Assembly: GCF_012911975.1 (NCBI RefSeq) | Contig: NZ_SMDQ01000019.1 | Location: forward strand, 1 to 64,000 | Length of the DNA: 64,000 nucleotides | Direction: 5' to 3' | From: Nodosilinea sp. P-1105 | Lineage (GTDB): Bacteria; Cyanobacteriota; Cyanobacteriia; Phormidesmidales; Phormidesmidaceae | Shown: positions 54,248 through 62,561 of the stretch, in pieces | Layout of the letters: each line of letters begins with the position of its first letter | Numbering within the stretch: position 1 is the stretch's first letter | Notes under the pieces: model-generated | The model's database searches: none | Told to the model about the DNA's origin: nothing | Seen by the model: the letters and a program-made list of their open reading frames with translations, nothing else | Program-made: the position numbers and the translations under genes

Positions 54248-54745
54248 GGTAGACCCTGTTGACGAGAAGCGTGTGCAGTTAACGGTAGACAGGAACGACA
54301 AGGGGAGCGATCGGCTCAAGTTCAAACTGAACCAAGCCCAAGTCCAGACCTGGAGTCCTGCCTGTGGGAAAACTCCGGATCCTGAGCTGGACTTGGTATG
54401 GAGGCGTCTTTACGAATAGCCACAGTTTACACTTCTTCAAGTAAGTCACTGTAACTTTTGACACCTCAGTAAATACCGTATGTGTTCACAACATACACTG
54501 AAACCCCTAGGGCACGCCACGGGATAAAGGGCTCTCCAGGGTTGACTCGGCAAATCTTCGAGTATTATTCATCTATGTGAAGTTACTGTGAAGGCTGACC
54601 CAAATTAGGATCCCTCTCATGGTCGCGTTTGAGACCGGACATGGTACGGGTAACCGGCAAATTGGGACTGATTTCGTCAGGTTCAGCAGCAGCTATTAAG
54701 ATAAAGCCTACGGCATGTGCACACTGCGATGGGGATTGGGCATTC
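54248..54745. repeat. Intergenic region with palindromic repeat B, copy 3
   Basis: CCAAGTCCAGACCTGGAGTC...AAAACTCCGGATCCTGAGCTGGACTTGG (54338-54396) is the most symmetrical copy: CCAAGTCCAG and CTGGACTTGG pair perfectly. GTATGT-GTTCACA-ACATAC at 54478-54496 is an additional small palindrome that could be an operator of the downstream gene. Confidence 0.75.
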
Positions 54746-55897
54746 ATGGTCATGGCAGACAAGATGGCCAGTGATTGGTTGTCACGCTTGCGGAAAGATT
54801 ATCCCGACCAGTCATTAGCTATCTGCCAAAGTGTTGTGTGCTGGCTACTGGGGGCTAATCCAGAACGGCTTGATACTTTGTCAGCAGATGACCTGGTCAT
54901 TCTTAGTAAAGCGATTGACTACCGCTATCGCATTTTGCAGCAGCGCTACTGGCAAGTCAGCCCAGAACAAGGCTATCGACGGCTGGTCAAACGCCTCAGT
55001 GGCCTATTTTTGGTCCGTAATAAAATTCGTACCTGGATTTCCCTCAGCCGCGATCGCCAGCGAACAGTGGTGGATGTGGTGCAAGAAGTAATTCAGGAAA
55101 TGATGCGCAGCGATCGCCACCTGGCCCAGCAACTTCACTGGATTGCCACCTGCACGGATAATGCTAGACTGCGCAACCTTTTAATGTTTGCCAGTGTGGA
55201 AGAATACTGCCTGCGCCCTATCCGTAACCAACCCCTGATTACTTACCGGTTTGTCAACTATCTACGCCGTAGCCAAAAGGGCGGCATGACCCAAGTGCCC
55301 ACTGGCGAGTTAATTCGTTTAGTGTCCGATGAAATTGCCCCCGAGGACTCAGACGATACCCTCAGCTTGATGGATATAGAAGCCTGGAGCCGCTATCAAG
55401 ATGCACAGCAAGAGCTTGAGCAGCAGTCGCTGCGGCAGCAGGTCAAAACATCATTCATGGGCTACCTTAATCGCCACCTAGACGACACTGCCGTGCGATG
55501 GCTTGAGCTTCACTTGAAGGGGTTTTCCCAGGATCAAATTGCCCAGATGTTAAATCTACCCGTGCAGCAGGTCTATCGCTTGCGGGAAAAAATTAGCTAT
55601 CATGCCCTGAAAATTTTCGCCCTCAGAGAGCAACCCACCACCGTGTTGCAGTGGCTGAAAACCTCGTTAAGAGACCACAATTTTGGCTTGTCTCTCACCC
55701 AGTGGCAGCAGTTTTGGCAACAGCTGACTCCAGAGCAACAGTGTATTTTAGAGGGCTACAAGGCTGGACAGTCCACCGAAGAGATTGCCCAGCAACTGGA
55801 GCTTAAAACCCGGCAAGTGCAAAGTCAGTGGGTGCAATTGTACTTAGCGGCCCAAGAACTGCGCAGCCAGGGTATGGACGGTCCTAAAGAGGAGTGA
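54746..55897 (+). CDS. HetZ-related protein
   Basis: A 383-residue protein of the cyanobacterial HetZ-like group. HetZ is required early in heterocyst differentiation in Nostoc; relatives are widespread in non-heterocystous strains. It has a long helical N-terminal part and a C-terminal region with two sigma-like helix-turn-helix repeats (KGFSQDQIAQMLNLPVQQVY and GQSTEEIAQQLELKTRQVQS), which suggests nucleic acid binding. Start uncertain among ATGs at 54746, 54752 and 54764. It is followed 70 bp later by the GspE-like gene. No evidence of heterocyst genes in the window. Confidence 0.65.
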   Translation: MVMADKMASDWLSRLRKDYPDQSLAICQSVVCWLLGANPERLDTLSADDLVILSKAIDYRYRILQQRYWQVSPEQGYRRLVKRLSGLFLVRNKIRTWISLSRDRQRTVVDVVQEVIQEMMRSDRHLAQQLHWIATCTDNARLRNLLMFASVEEYCLRPIRNQPLITYRFVNYLRRSQKGGMTQVPTGELIRLVSDEIAPEDSDDTLSLMDIEAWSRYQDAQQELEQQSLRQQVKTSFMGYLNRHLDDTAVRWLELHLKGFSQDQIAQMLNLPVQQVYRLREKISYHALKIFALREQPTTVLQWLKTSLRDHNFGLSLTQWQQFWQQLTPEQQCILEGYKAGQSTEEIAQQLELKTRQVQSQWVQLYLAAQELRSQGMDGPKEE

Positions 55898-55967
55898 CGG
55901 GAAAGAGTAGTGGCATGAATAGAACAGGCGACATAGGATAGAGGTAACTTTTTACCACTCACGATTG

Positions 55968-57164
55968 ATGTCTCAGTCAGATGCCCTAGATCCGTCTAAC
56001 AGGCTAGCATCCCTGGATGTCCGTAGTGGCGATCCGGCCATTGATAGCCGACTGAACATTCCTCAAATGTTGACCTTGGTCGACAGTGTCTTGCCCTTTG
56101 AAGCCTGCCTTTACTACCAAGTGATTCCCCTCTCCATTGAGGCTAGCTTGCTCAACTTGGGTATGGTCGACCCTAACGACACCACTGCCGCTGATTATGT
56201 CCGCCGTCAAGTATCGTACATTAACTGCTCCGTGGTGTCCTGGCCCGTTACATCGGACTGGCACCGGCAAATGCTGTCCCGCTACCTCAGCTATGCCGCC
56301 AAGGTCAAACAACAGTCGATGCAAGGGCAACAACCTACCAAGCCTGTGCCCCTTTCTGGTTTTCAGTCAGCCGAGCAAGCCACCTTTATTGTGGATAGCC
56401 CCGAGACCATTTTGATGGCAGATGACCTTGACCTGAGGACCGCCACAGAGCAAGCCCCTGAGGCCAGGGCTAACGTCAAGGAGCCAGGTCACACAACCGA
56501 TCAGATGGCCATAGCTGCTGCAGAAAATCCTGTGGCGCCTCCGTTGGAGATCGCACCCCTAGACTGGGAGGCTGACGACGATGACGCTAACCCCCAGCGG
56601 ATCTCCCCTAAAGCACTGATGCAGAAGCTACTCAAGCAAGTGATAGCCGAGGGCATTGGCCGGTTATATTTTGAACGACGCCCCAGTCAAGGCCGAGTTC
56701 TGTGGAGCAAAGATGGCGTGGTTCAGTCTGCGCTGGAGGACCTCAATTTAGAGACTTTCCAGAGCGTGATCAACGAATTCAAGCGCCTCACCCACATGCC
56801 GCTACTGCCAGCAACCCAGACCCAGCAAACCGATATTGAACGTCTGTTTAAAGGGGAGCGGGTGCTGCTACGGTTTCGGCTCATAGCTGGCATCCATGGC
56901 GAAGAAGCAACCCTTCAGGTGCTGCGGGGAGCGGCTCTGCGGTTTTACCAGCAGCAGCAAATTAATCGTCTGGGCCGAGATGCCCTTACCATTGCCCAAA
57001 GCCTGCAAAAGCAGATCACTGAAATTCGCCATCGCAGTCAACAGACTTTAGCCTCAGAGCCGGTGTCAGCAGCCAATATCGTCGCCCTAGAGGATCTGCT
57101 GGCTCTGATTAAGACGATGGAAACACAGATTGAGCAAATTACCCAAAACCGTGCAGAGCCATAA
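55968..57164 (+). CDS. GspE/PilB N-domain-like protein without ATPase core
   Basis: A 398-residue protein. The N-terminal part (about 28-110: IPQMLTLVDSVLPFEACLYY, SLLNLGMVDPNDTTAADYV) resembles the GspE/MshEN N-terminal domain of type IV pilus ATPases. The second region (about 205-330: KALMQKLLKQVIAEGIGRLY, FQSVINEFKRLTHM) resembles the PilB/GspE N2 PAS-like domain, followed by a helical C-terminus. No Walker A or B motif is present, so it is not a motor. A regulatory or c-di-GMP-binding partner of PilB is a reasonable guess only. Confidence 0.65.
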   Translation: MSQSDALDPSNRLASLDVRSGDPAIDSRLNIPQMLTLVDSVLPFEACLYYQVIPLSIEASLLNLGMVDPNDTTAADYVRRQVSYINCSVVSWPVTSDWHRQMLSRYLSYAAKVKQQSMQGQQPTKPVPLSGFQSAEQATFIVDSPETILMADDLDLRTATEQAPEARANVKEPGHTTDQMAIAAAENPVAPPLEIAPLDWEADDDDANPQRISPKALMQKLLKQVIAEGIGRLYFERRPSQGRVLWSKDGVVQSALEDLNLETFQSVINEFKRLTHMPLLPATQTQQTDIERLFKGERVLLRFRLIAGIHGEEATLQVLRGAALRFYQQQQINRLGRDALTIAQSLQKQITEIRHRSQQTLASEPVSAANIVALEDLLALIKTMETQIEQITQNRAEP

Positions 57165-57189
57165 TCCCTGCTACGACTCTGCGCCATCG

Positions 57190-57241
57190 GTTAGCAAATC
57201 ATTCCTAATACCTGACACCCAAAGCCTGCACCCTCAGGATA
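57190..57241. repeat. Dispersed repeat A, copy 5 (short)
   Basis: ATCATTCCTAATACCTGACACCC followed by GCACCCTCAGGA. Degenerate copy between convergent genes. Confidence 0.55.
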
Positions 57242-57279
57242 AAGGCATCAGAAAATAGCAACCCCAGTGCCCCTTTGGG

Positions 57280-57783
57280 CTAACTATCTGCCTTTGACCC
57301 CCAAGCCTGACGCATGCGACCAAAGTTGACCTGGAACTCGTCCCAGCCAAACCAATGCCCCGGCCGATTCTCTTCCCAGGAAGCAGACAGCACGCCATAG
57401 GTCAACCCCACCACCCCGAGCCCAAAACAACCGAGGGTGGCAAATAAGACAAAATAGCTGGGCAACTCAACCACATCATTGACCAGCAAAAAGTAGCTCG
57501 CAAAGAATGTAACGACGCCTAGAGCGGTCGGTATCCCCGAAAAGGCCAACATTCGCCGTAACATCCGCCGACTAACAACCTCGGGTATAGCCCCCGCCGT
57601 GGAGGCATCTGAGGATGACTGCGAACGACGAGATTTAGTCGCCTTGACTTTGGTAGACGACGAGGGGTTATCCTGAGTGTCCTCGGGCTTAGGCAATGAC
57701 GAGCCAGAGGACTTATTGTCTGCCCCTTTACCCTTACTGGTAGGTTCAAACGGCAGACGCTTGCGGGATGAGTCAGGAGCCAT
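57280..57783 (-). CDS. PAM68 family protein
   Basis: A photosystem II assembly factor of thylakoids (plant PAM68; sll0933 in Synechocystis). The 167-residue protein has a disordered basic N-terminus and two transmembrane helices (IPTALGVVTFFASYFLLV and YFVLFATLGCFGLGVVGLTYGVL) followed by SASWEENRPGHWFGWDEFQVN, which is diagnostic. It lies downstream of rpsO, a conserved order in cyanobacteria. Confidence 0.94.
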   Translation of the reverse strand: MAPDSSRKRLPFEPTSKGKGADNKSSGSSLPKPEDTQDNPSSSTKVKATKSRRSQSSSDASTAGAIPEVVSRRMLRRMLAFSGIPTALGVVTFFASYFLLVNDVVELPSYFVLFATLGCFGLGVVGLTYGVLSASWEENRPGHWFGWDEFQVNFGRMRQAWGSKADS

Positions 57784-57858
57784 AGATCACTACAGTGACG
57801 CCAAGTACATTGAATCCAAGTACATCGAATCCAGCGGATTCACCGAGTACTCTGAGGC

Positions 57859-57947
57859 ATAAGTCGATCAACCATTCCTGATACCTGACACCTAGCACCT
57901 GCCCCCTCAGCAACGGTGGTCATGCTGCTACCAGGCAGGACTAGGTA
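57859..57947. repeat. Dispersed repeat A, copy 6 (full)
   Basis: GGCATAAGTCGATCAACCATTCC, TGATACCTGACACCTAGCAC, CCCTCAGCAACGGTGGTCAT and CTACCAGGCAGGACTAG. This is the longest copy and defines the consensus. It lies between rpsO and the PAM68 gene. Confidence 0.8.
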
Positions 57948-57960
57948 GCGGAAGGCAAAC

Positions 57961-58230
57961 CTAGCCACGAATACCAAGCTTTTTAATTAGAGCTCGATAA
58001 CGCTCACTATCTTGCTTCTGCAGGTAGGCCATCAGTCGCTTGCGTTGGCCAATCATTTTCAGTAGGCCACGACGGGAGGAGTAATCTTTTTTGTTTTTCT
58101 GTAGATGAGCGCTGAGTTGGTTAATGCGCTCAGTCAACATGGCGATCTGCAAATCAGCAGAGCCCGTGTCGGTTTCGTGAACTTGATACTCGGCGATCAG
58201 TTCCTGCTTGCGTTCTTGCAACAGAGTCAT
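57961..58230 (-). CDS. rpsO: 30S ribosomal protein S15
   Basis: Binds 16S rRNA at a three-way junction of the central domain. The 89-residue protein has the classic motif [38 protein letters not shown] and the C-terminal [13 protein letters not shown] 58230 gives the exact usual length. Confidence 0.97.
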   Translation of the reverse strand: MTLLQERKQELIAEYQVHETDTGSADLQIAMLTERINQLSAHLQKNKKDYSSRRGLLKMIGQRKRLMAYLQKQDSERYRALIKKLGIRG

Positions 58231-58322
58231 GGGACAGACAGCTTCTCTATAGGTATGGATGATAATGTCAGGATTTTCCACTATAGCATAGGCAACCCTG
58301 TGCCGAAACAGAGGATTTTAAG

Positions 58323-58949
58323 TTATCGGCTCAGCCAGGCGATCGCTTCTCGAACCCAGGTTTCAGGATCGGCAGATTTTTGCAAGGTGCTGTGGCGACC
58401 AACGGCCTGTAAGGCTTTGAGAATTTCGCTCTGGCTATACCCCAAGGCGCTGAGGGTGACTTCTACCTCTTCGTGAATGGCGCCAATTGGGCCACCGGTA
58501 GGCACAGAGGGGAGCCCTGCCTGGGCCTGCCAATCTTGCAGTTTAGTCTTAAGCTCTAGGACAACCCGCTCAGCCGTTTTGCTGCCCACCCCTGGGGCTC
58601 GAGAAATCAGCCGGGTATTGCCGGCGATAATGGCCTGGACTAACTCAGCGTCCCCCAAGGTATCCAGGAGGGCGAGGGCCACCTGCGGGCCAATGCCACT
58701 GACGCCAATCAGTTGTCGAAATAAATCACGCTCGGCTTGGCCACCAAACCCAAACAAGGTGGCTTGATCATCCCGGAAATACAGGTGGGTAAACAGTTGA
58801 GTACTCTCCCCCAGCGGTGGTAGAGAGGTGAGTTGGCGGGCGGCCACCTGCAAGTCGTAACCCACCTGGTTCACCTCTAGGGTGACAATAATTTTGTGGT
58901 TACCAGGTTTGTGAACCGCCGCCAGCGACCCTTTTAGATAGCTAATCAT
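58323..58949 (-). CDS. ruvA: Holliday junction branch migration protein RuvA
   Basis: The junction-binding subunit of RuvAB. The 208-residue protein has an OB domain ([12 protein letters not shown]), tandem helix-hairpin-helix motifs (LIGVSGIGPQVALALL and ISRAPGVGSKTAERVVLELK) and the RuvB-contacting C-terminal domain (ALGYSQSEILKAL). Its ATG overlaps the stop of the upstream gene (ATGA). Confidence 0.96.
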   Translation of the reverse strand: MISYLKGSLAAVHKPGNHKIIVTLEVNQVGYDLQVAARQLTSLPPLGESTQLFTHLYFRDDQATLFGFGGQAERDLFRQLIGVSGIGPQVALALLDTLGDAELVQAIIAGNTRLISRAPGVGSKTAERVVLELKTKLQDWQAQAGLPSVPTGGPIGAIHEEVEVTLSALGYSQSEILKALQAVGRHSTLQKSADPETWVREAIAWLSR

Positions 58950-59746
58950 TGGCCATCGTTAGGGTTTTTGGCCGGGGGGCGATGCCCTTTGCCACCGGAT
59001 CGTTGGCCATATCGCGGGTTAGGCAAATTGGGGCCAGAGGACTTTGGCGCTTTGGCCCGACGATGACCGCTAGAGTCTGGGCGGGTCAGCGGGGTTGGAT
59101 CAGCGGGTTGCAAGTGACTGCGCCCATTTTGAATAATCCGCAGCATTTGGGAGAGCTGCTGCTCTACCTGGGATAAAACGGTGTCGGCGTAGGCATCGGC
59201 TTCTTGTTGGATGTTTTTTTGCTCGACCAGGGCATTTTGCCGTAACGAGTCCCACTCTCGTTGAGACTGCACTTGCATCTGCTCGATCTCAGCCATAACT
59301 TGGGATCTAAGGCTGTCACAATCCTGCTGAGCCTGATTTTTAATCTGCTGGGCCATTTGCTCAGCCTGCCGCACAATGCCAATTTCATCCAGAATTTGTG
59401 CCGCCTGCTGCTCAGCGGCAGCAATCAGGTCTTGGGCATAGCGTTCGGCTTCGGCCATCAGGCGGCTACGCTGCTGGAGGATTTGCACCGCCTGACGAAA
59501 GGCTGGGGGCAGATTCAGCCGAATTGCATCCAGCTGATCGAGTAACTGATCTTCATCTACCAGCGTGCGCCCACTAAAGGGAACCCGAGGGCTGCCTAGA
59601 ATCACTTCTTCTAATTTGTTCAGCTCCTGTTGAATGTCTATGGCACTGATGGCGGGGAGGTTGGCGGCGTCACCGATGGCATCGGTGGCAGCATCGTTTT
59701 GTTGGGGGCTGTCGGGGCGGGTTGGGTCTGGGCGTAGCATTGGCAT
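58946..59746 (-). CDS. DivIVA-like coiled-coil protein, probable Cdv3
   Basis: A 266-residue protein with a conserved N-terminal block ([40 protein letters not shown]), a long coiled coil (about 85-205) and a basic disordered tail. The layout matches Cdv3, the cyanobacterial DivIVA-like divisome protein; the identification is from memory of the family. The 5' end overlaps the 3' end of coaD by 109 bp in another frame. Coupled to ruvA downstream by ATGA. Confidence 0.7.
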   Translation of the reverse strand: MPMLRPDPTRPDSPQQNDAATDAIGDAANLPAISAIDIQQELNKLEEVILGSPRVPFSGRTLVDEDQLLDQLDAIRLNLPPAFRQAVQILQQRSRLMAEAERYAQDLIAAAEQQAAQILDEIGIVRQAEQMAQQIKNQAQQDCDSLRSQVMAEIEQMQVQSQREWDSLRQNALVEQKNIQQEADAYADTVLSQVEQQLSQMLRIIQNGRSHLQPADPTPLTRPDSSGHRRAKAPKSSGPNLPNPRYGQRSGGKGHRPPAKNPNDGQ

Positions 59747-60201
59747 ACGTCTCGCGCTACATGGTCAGGAACAAGATGGTCGATAGGGCCCCCAAATCGG
59801 GCAATTTCTTTCACCAGACTACTACTGAGAAAGCTATATTCTGTGGAGGTGGATAGAAACAGAGTCTCGATGTCATCGGCAAGGGTTTTATTAGTATGAG
59901 CCATTTGTAGCTCTTTTTCGAAGTCTGACAGGACCCGTAGCCCCCTCAGCAAAATTTGGGCCTGGTGGGTGTGGGCATAGGTAATGGTGAGGCCATCGTA
60001 GTAGTCAACATCCACGTTGCTCAGGTGATTGACGGACAGACGAATTTGCTCCATCCGCTCGGGAATAGAAAAGAGGGGAGCTTTGTTAGGATTGCTAGAG
60101 ATCAGGACGATGACCCGTTCAAACAGTCGACTGCCACGGGTAATGATATCCAGGTGTCCTAGGGTGATGGGATCAAAGCTGCCGGGGTAGATCGCAATCA
60201 A
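59638..60201 (-). CDS. coaD: Phosphopantetheine adenylyltransferase
   Basis: Penultimate step of coenzyme A synthesis. The 187-residue protein has the nucleotidyltransferase HxGH-type motif in [16 protein letters not shown], the PPAT motifs [20 protein letters not shown] and [16 protein letters not shown]. It is about 25 residues longer than the usual 160, owing to a Pro/Thr-rich tail that overlaps the next gene. The start is TTG at 60201, which aligns with the family N-terminus (MIAIYPGSF). Confidence 0.94.
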   Translation of the reverse strand: MIAIYPGSFDPITLGHLDIITRGSRLFERVIVLISSNPNKAPLFSIPERMEQIRLSVNHLSNVDVDYYDGLTITYAHTHQAQILLRGLRVLSDFEKELQMAHTNKTLADDIETLFLSTSTEYSFLSSSLVKEIARFGGPIDHLVPDHVARDVCQCYAQTQPAPTAPNKTMLPPMPSVTPPTSPPSVP

Positions 60202-60344
60202 AACGGCTGTCTCGGTAGCAATGAGGCGATTATAGCGGACTTAGCTCAGGTCCTCATGGGGGGTCCCATGAGGACTTGGCGACCTTAGATCAACTCATTG
60301 ACCAGGTACTCAGGCCATCTGATCATGGCGGGTGCTATGCACTG

Positions 60345-60412
60345 GGTTCACGGTATGCGGTTTAAGGCGAGTTGTAGACCCTGTACCGTAAACCTTGCAC
60401 CGCAGACCCTGT
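60345..60412. repeat. GGTTCACGG-type intergenic repeat
   Basis: GGGTTCACGGTATGCGGTTTAA...GTACCGTAAACC is related to segments at 16154-16175 and 46025-46070. In the last two the preceding text (GATCATGGCGGGT) is also shared. No gene in 60202-60430. Confidence 0.5.
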
Positions 60413-60430
60413 TAACCCGTCAGGTCTGAC

Positions 60431-60931
60431 TTAACAGACTATTAGTCGCTTGCAATAAACGCGATCGCAGCGGGGAGTTTCGACCCCGGTGGCGGGCCGA
60501 TAGCCTTGGGCCTCGTACAGGCACACCGCCTCTGTTAAAACTGACGCGGTTTCCAGCCAAATCTGCTGAAACCCCCGAGCTTGAATCGCAGCTTCCAGAG
60601 TGGCGAGTAAGTAGCGCCCTAATCCCTGCCCCCGGGCCTGGGGATACAGGTACATTTTACGAATTTCCACCGCCTGAGGAGCCCGGTTAATCGGGTAATA
60701 GCCAGCGGTACCGACCAGATCGCCATGGGCCTCTACCACCCAAAAGTCACCGCCGGTCTGCCAGTAATAGGTTTCTACGTCCACGGCGTCGCGATCGCTG
60801 CCAGTGGGTTCACAGGTGAGGCCGTATTCCGCCAGCACCGTAGCAATTAATCTAATCGCCGCGTCGCGATCGCCGGGCTGCCAGCGGCGAATGGTGTATT
60901 GGCGGTAGGTGTCGTGGTGGTCGGTGGGCAT
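60431..60931 (-). CDS. GNAT family N-acetyltransferase
   Basis: A single-domain acetyltransferase of 166 residues: YTIRRWQPGDRDAAIRLIA, VVEAHGDLVGTAGYYP, VEIRKMYLYPQARGQGLGRY (acetyl-CoA-binding R-x-x-G-x-G) and ALYEAQGY-type VCLYEAQGYRPA. Substrate unknown. The ATG at 60931 abuts the G-rich minisatellite and has no Shine-Dalgarno, as in the TIGR02587 gene at 32.1 kb. Confidence 0.9.
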   Translation of the reverse strand: MPTDHHDTYRQYTIRRWQPGDRDAAIRLIATVLAEYGLTCEPTGSDRDAVDVETYYWQTGGDFWVVEAHGDLVGTAGYYPINRAPQAVEIRKMYLYPQARGQGLGRYLLATLEAAIQARGFQQIWLETASVLTEAVCLYEAQGYRPATGVETPRCDRVYCKRLIVC

Positions 60932-60998
60932 GGGGAGGTGGGGAGGTGGGGAAGGTGGGGAAGAATTTTGAATTTTGAATTTTGAATTTTGGATTGTT
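60931..60998. repeat. G-rich minisatellite plus TTTTGAATTTTGAATTTTGG tract
   Basis: ATGGGGAGGTGGGGAGGTGG and two more units, followed by a TTTTGAATTTTGAATTTTGAA tract. Same composite as at 4719-4818 and 32113-32338. It starts at the start codon of the GNAT gene. Confidence 0.7.
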
Positions 60999-61085
60999 GA
61001 AATCGTAGGGTGCATTAGCGGTCGAGGTCTGGGCTTTGGTGGTCAACCTGGGGCGGCAATGCACCGGTCAGGAAGGGGAATGGAA

Positions 61086-61688
61086 CTAACTGTGGATGCG
61101 GGGTTCGGGGTGGAGGTGGGCGAGGATGTCGCTTTCGACTTGGGCTAGTTGGCCCAGGCGTTCATCCACGTGGTGGCGAGGAAAACGGTTGGTGGCTAGC
61201 ACCCAGTAAGCCCCATAGTGACGGGCATCAGAGGCCATGAGGCTGTGGTAAAACTGGGCGAGGGCGCGATCGGGGCAGTGCTGGGCCAATAGTCCTAGGC
61301 GTTCATGACTGCGAGCCTCTATCAGGGCTGAGATCAACAGCAAATCGAGCAGTCGGTGGGGTTCCTGGGGGCGGACCTGCTGGCGTAGCTGAGCCCCATA
61401 GGGAGGTGGTGACAGCGGCCTCAGGGGTATGCCTCGCCGTTCTAGCCATTGATTCACCTGGGCCAAGTGAGTTAACTCCTCTTGGGCGATCGGGATCAGC
61501 GCTGTGACTAGAGCGCCATCAGCAGGATAGCGGTTGATCAGTCCCATGGCCACTCCGGCCGCCTTCCGCTCACACTGGGCGTGATCGAGCAAGATCACAT
61601 CCAAATGAGCCATGGCCTGATCGAGCCAGGCAGAGCCAGTAGGGGTCTGGAGAAATTTGATCGTGGCAGGGGGAGACGCAGTAGCCAT
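61086..61688 (-). CDS. miaE: tRNA-(ms2io6A)-hydroxylase MiaE
   Basis: A non-heme diiron monooxygenase that hydroxylates the isopentenyl group at A37 of tRNA. The 200-residue protein carries the ferritin-like ligands in LLDHAQCERKAA, EELTHLAQVNQWL, LLISALIEARSHERL and LMASDARHYG. Length agrees with the cyanobacterial MiaE (about 200). ATG 61688 chosen (MATASPP); an upstream TTG would add 8 residues. Confidence 0.93.
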   Translation of the reverse strand: MATASPPATIKFLQTPTGSAWLDQAMAHLDVILLDHAQCERKAAGVAMGLINRYPADGALVTALIPIAQEELTHLAQVNQWLERRGIPLRPLSPPPYGAQLRQQVRPQEPHRLLDLLLISALIEARSHERLGLLAQHCPDRALAQFYHSLMASDARHYGAYWVLATNRFPRHHVDERLGQLAQVESDILAHLHPEPRIHS

Positions 61689-61853
61689 AACAACAGGCAG
61701 AAGCCATAACAACAGATTGAGTCAACGGGGAACGGGACCACGGCCTCGGCAGTCCAAGAGATGCAAGTTACTGTGTCACAAAGGACTAGAATTAAGTCAC
61801 TTGCTTGGCCGCCGCCAATCCACCCTCTGATTTTAAGCGCTGAGATCAAACGA

Positions 61854-62561
61854 ATGGTGACATCTAACGGCTCCACCGAATCTACCGAATCCACCGAAAC
61901 TAACGGGTCCCATGAGGCCAGCCCAGCCCCTGAGCCAGTGGTGATCAGTTGCAGCTACTTGCTCCACGTCCATGCAGATGCCTGGCAGCGGGCTACGGTT
62001 CATCCCTTTTTGACGGGCTGCAAGGAGGGGTCTATTCTGCCAGCCCAGTTCAATACCTGGTTGGTGCAAGACTATTTGTTTGTTAAAGACTTTACCCGCA
62101 TGCTGGGTCAAATTTTAGGGTTTGCCCCGGATCATCATTTGGATACTCTGCTAGGTGGCCTGGTTGCCCTCAAGGATGAGTTGCTGTGGTTTCAAGCAAA
62201 AGCAGCTGAGCGGGGGCTAAACCTGGATGCTCCCCGGCAGTCGATCTGCCAGCAATATTGCGACTTTATGGCCGGTTTGGTGGTTGAACCTTACCCTGTG
62301 CAAGCGACGGCCCTGTGGGCGATTGAGTATGCCTACAATCAGGGGTGGCAACTCCCTGGCCCCATGGCAGAACCCTATACCGAGTTTGCCGATCGCTGGG
62401 GCAACCCTGGCTTTACCGATTATGTCAATGTCTTAGCCGCCCAGGCGGATGAGGTGCTGAAAGTGGCTAGTCCCCATACCCAAACCCTGGCCGCAACGAC
62501 CTTTTTGCGCGTGGCTCGGTTGGAAGAAAGCTTCTGGCAAATGGCTTTCAATGCCGCCTAG
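61854..62561 (+). CDS. TenA/THI-4 family protein
   Basis: A helical thiaminase II-like protein of 235 residues. A Ser/Thr/Glu-rich N-terminus precedes the core (WQRATVHPFLTGCKEGSILP; FNTWLVQDYLFVKDFTRML; ALWAIEYAYNQGW; RWGNPGFTDYVNVL). In such proteins a Cys/Asp/Tyr set decides whether they act on thiamin degradation products; the catalytic Cys position could not be settled by eye, so enzymatic activity is uncertain. Divergent from miaE, 165 bp apart. Confidence 0.85.
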   Translation: MVTSNGSTESTESTETNGSHEASPAPEPVVISCSYLLHVHADAWQRATVHPFLTGCKEGSILPAQFNTWLVQDYLFVKDFTRMLGQILGFAPDHHLDTLLGGLVALKDELLWFQAKAAERGLNLDAPRQSICQQYCDFMAGLVVEPYPVQATALWAIEYAYNQGWQLPGPMAEPYTEFADRWGNPGFTDYVNVLAAQADEVLKVASPHTQTLAATTFLRVARLEESFWQMAFNAA

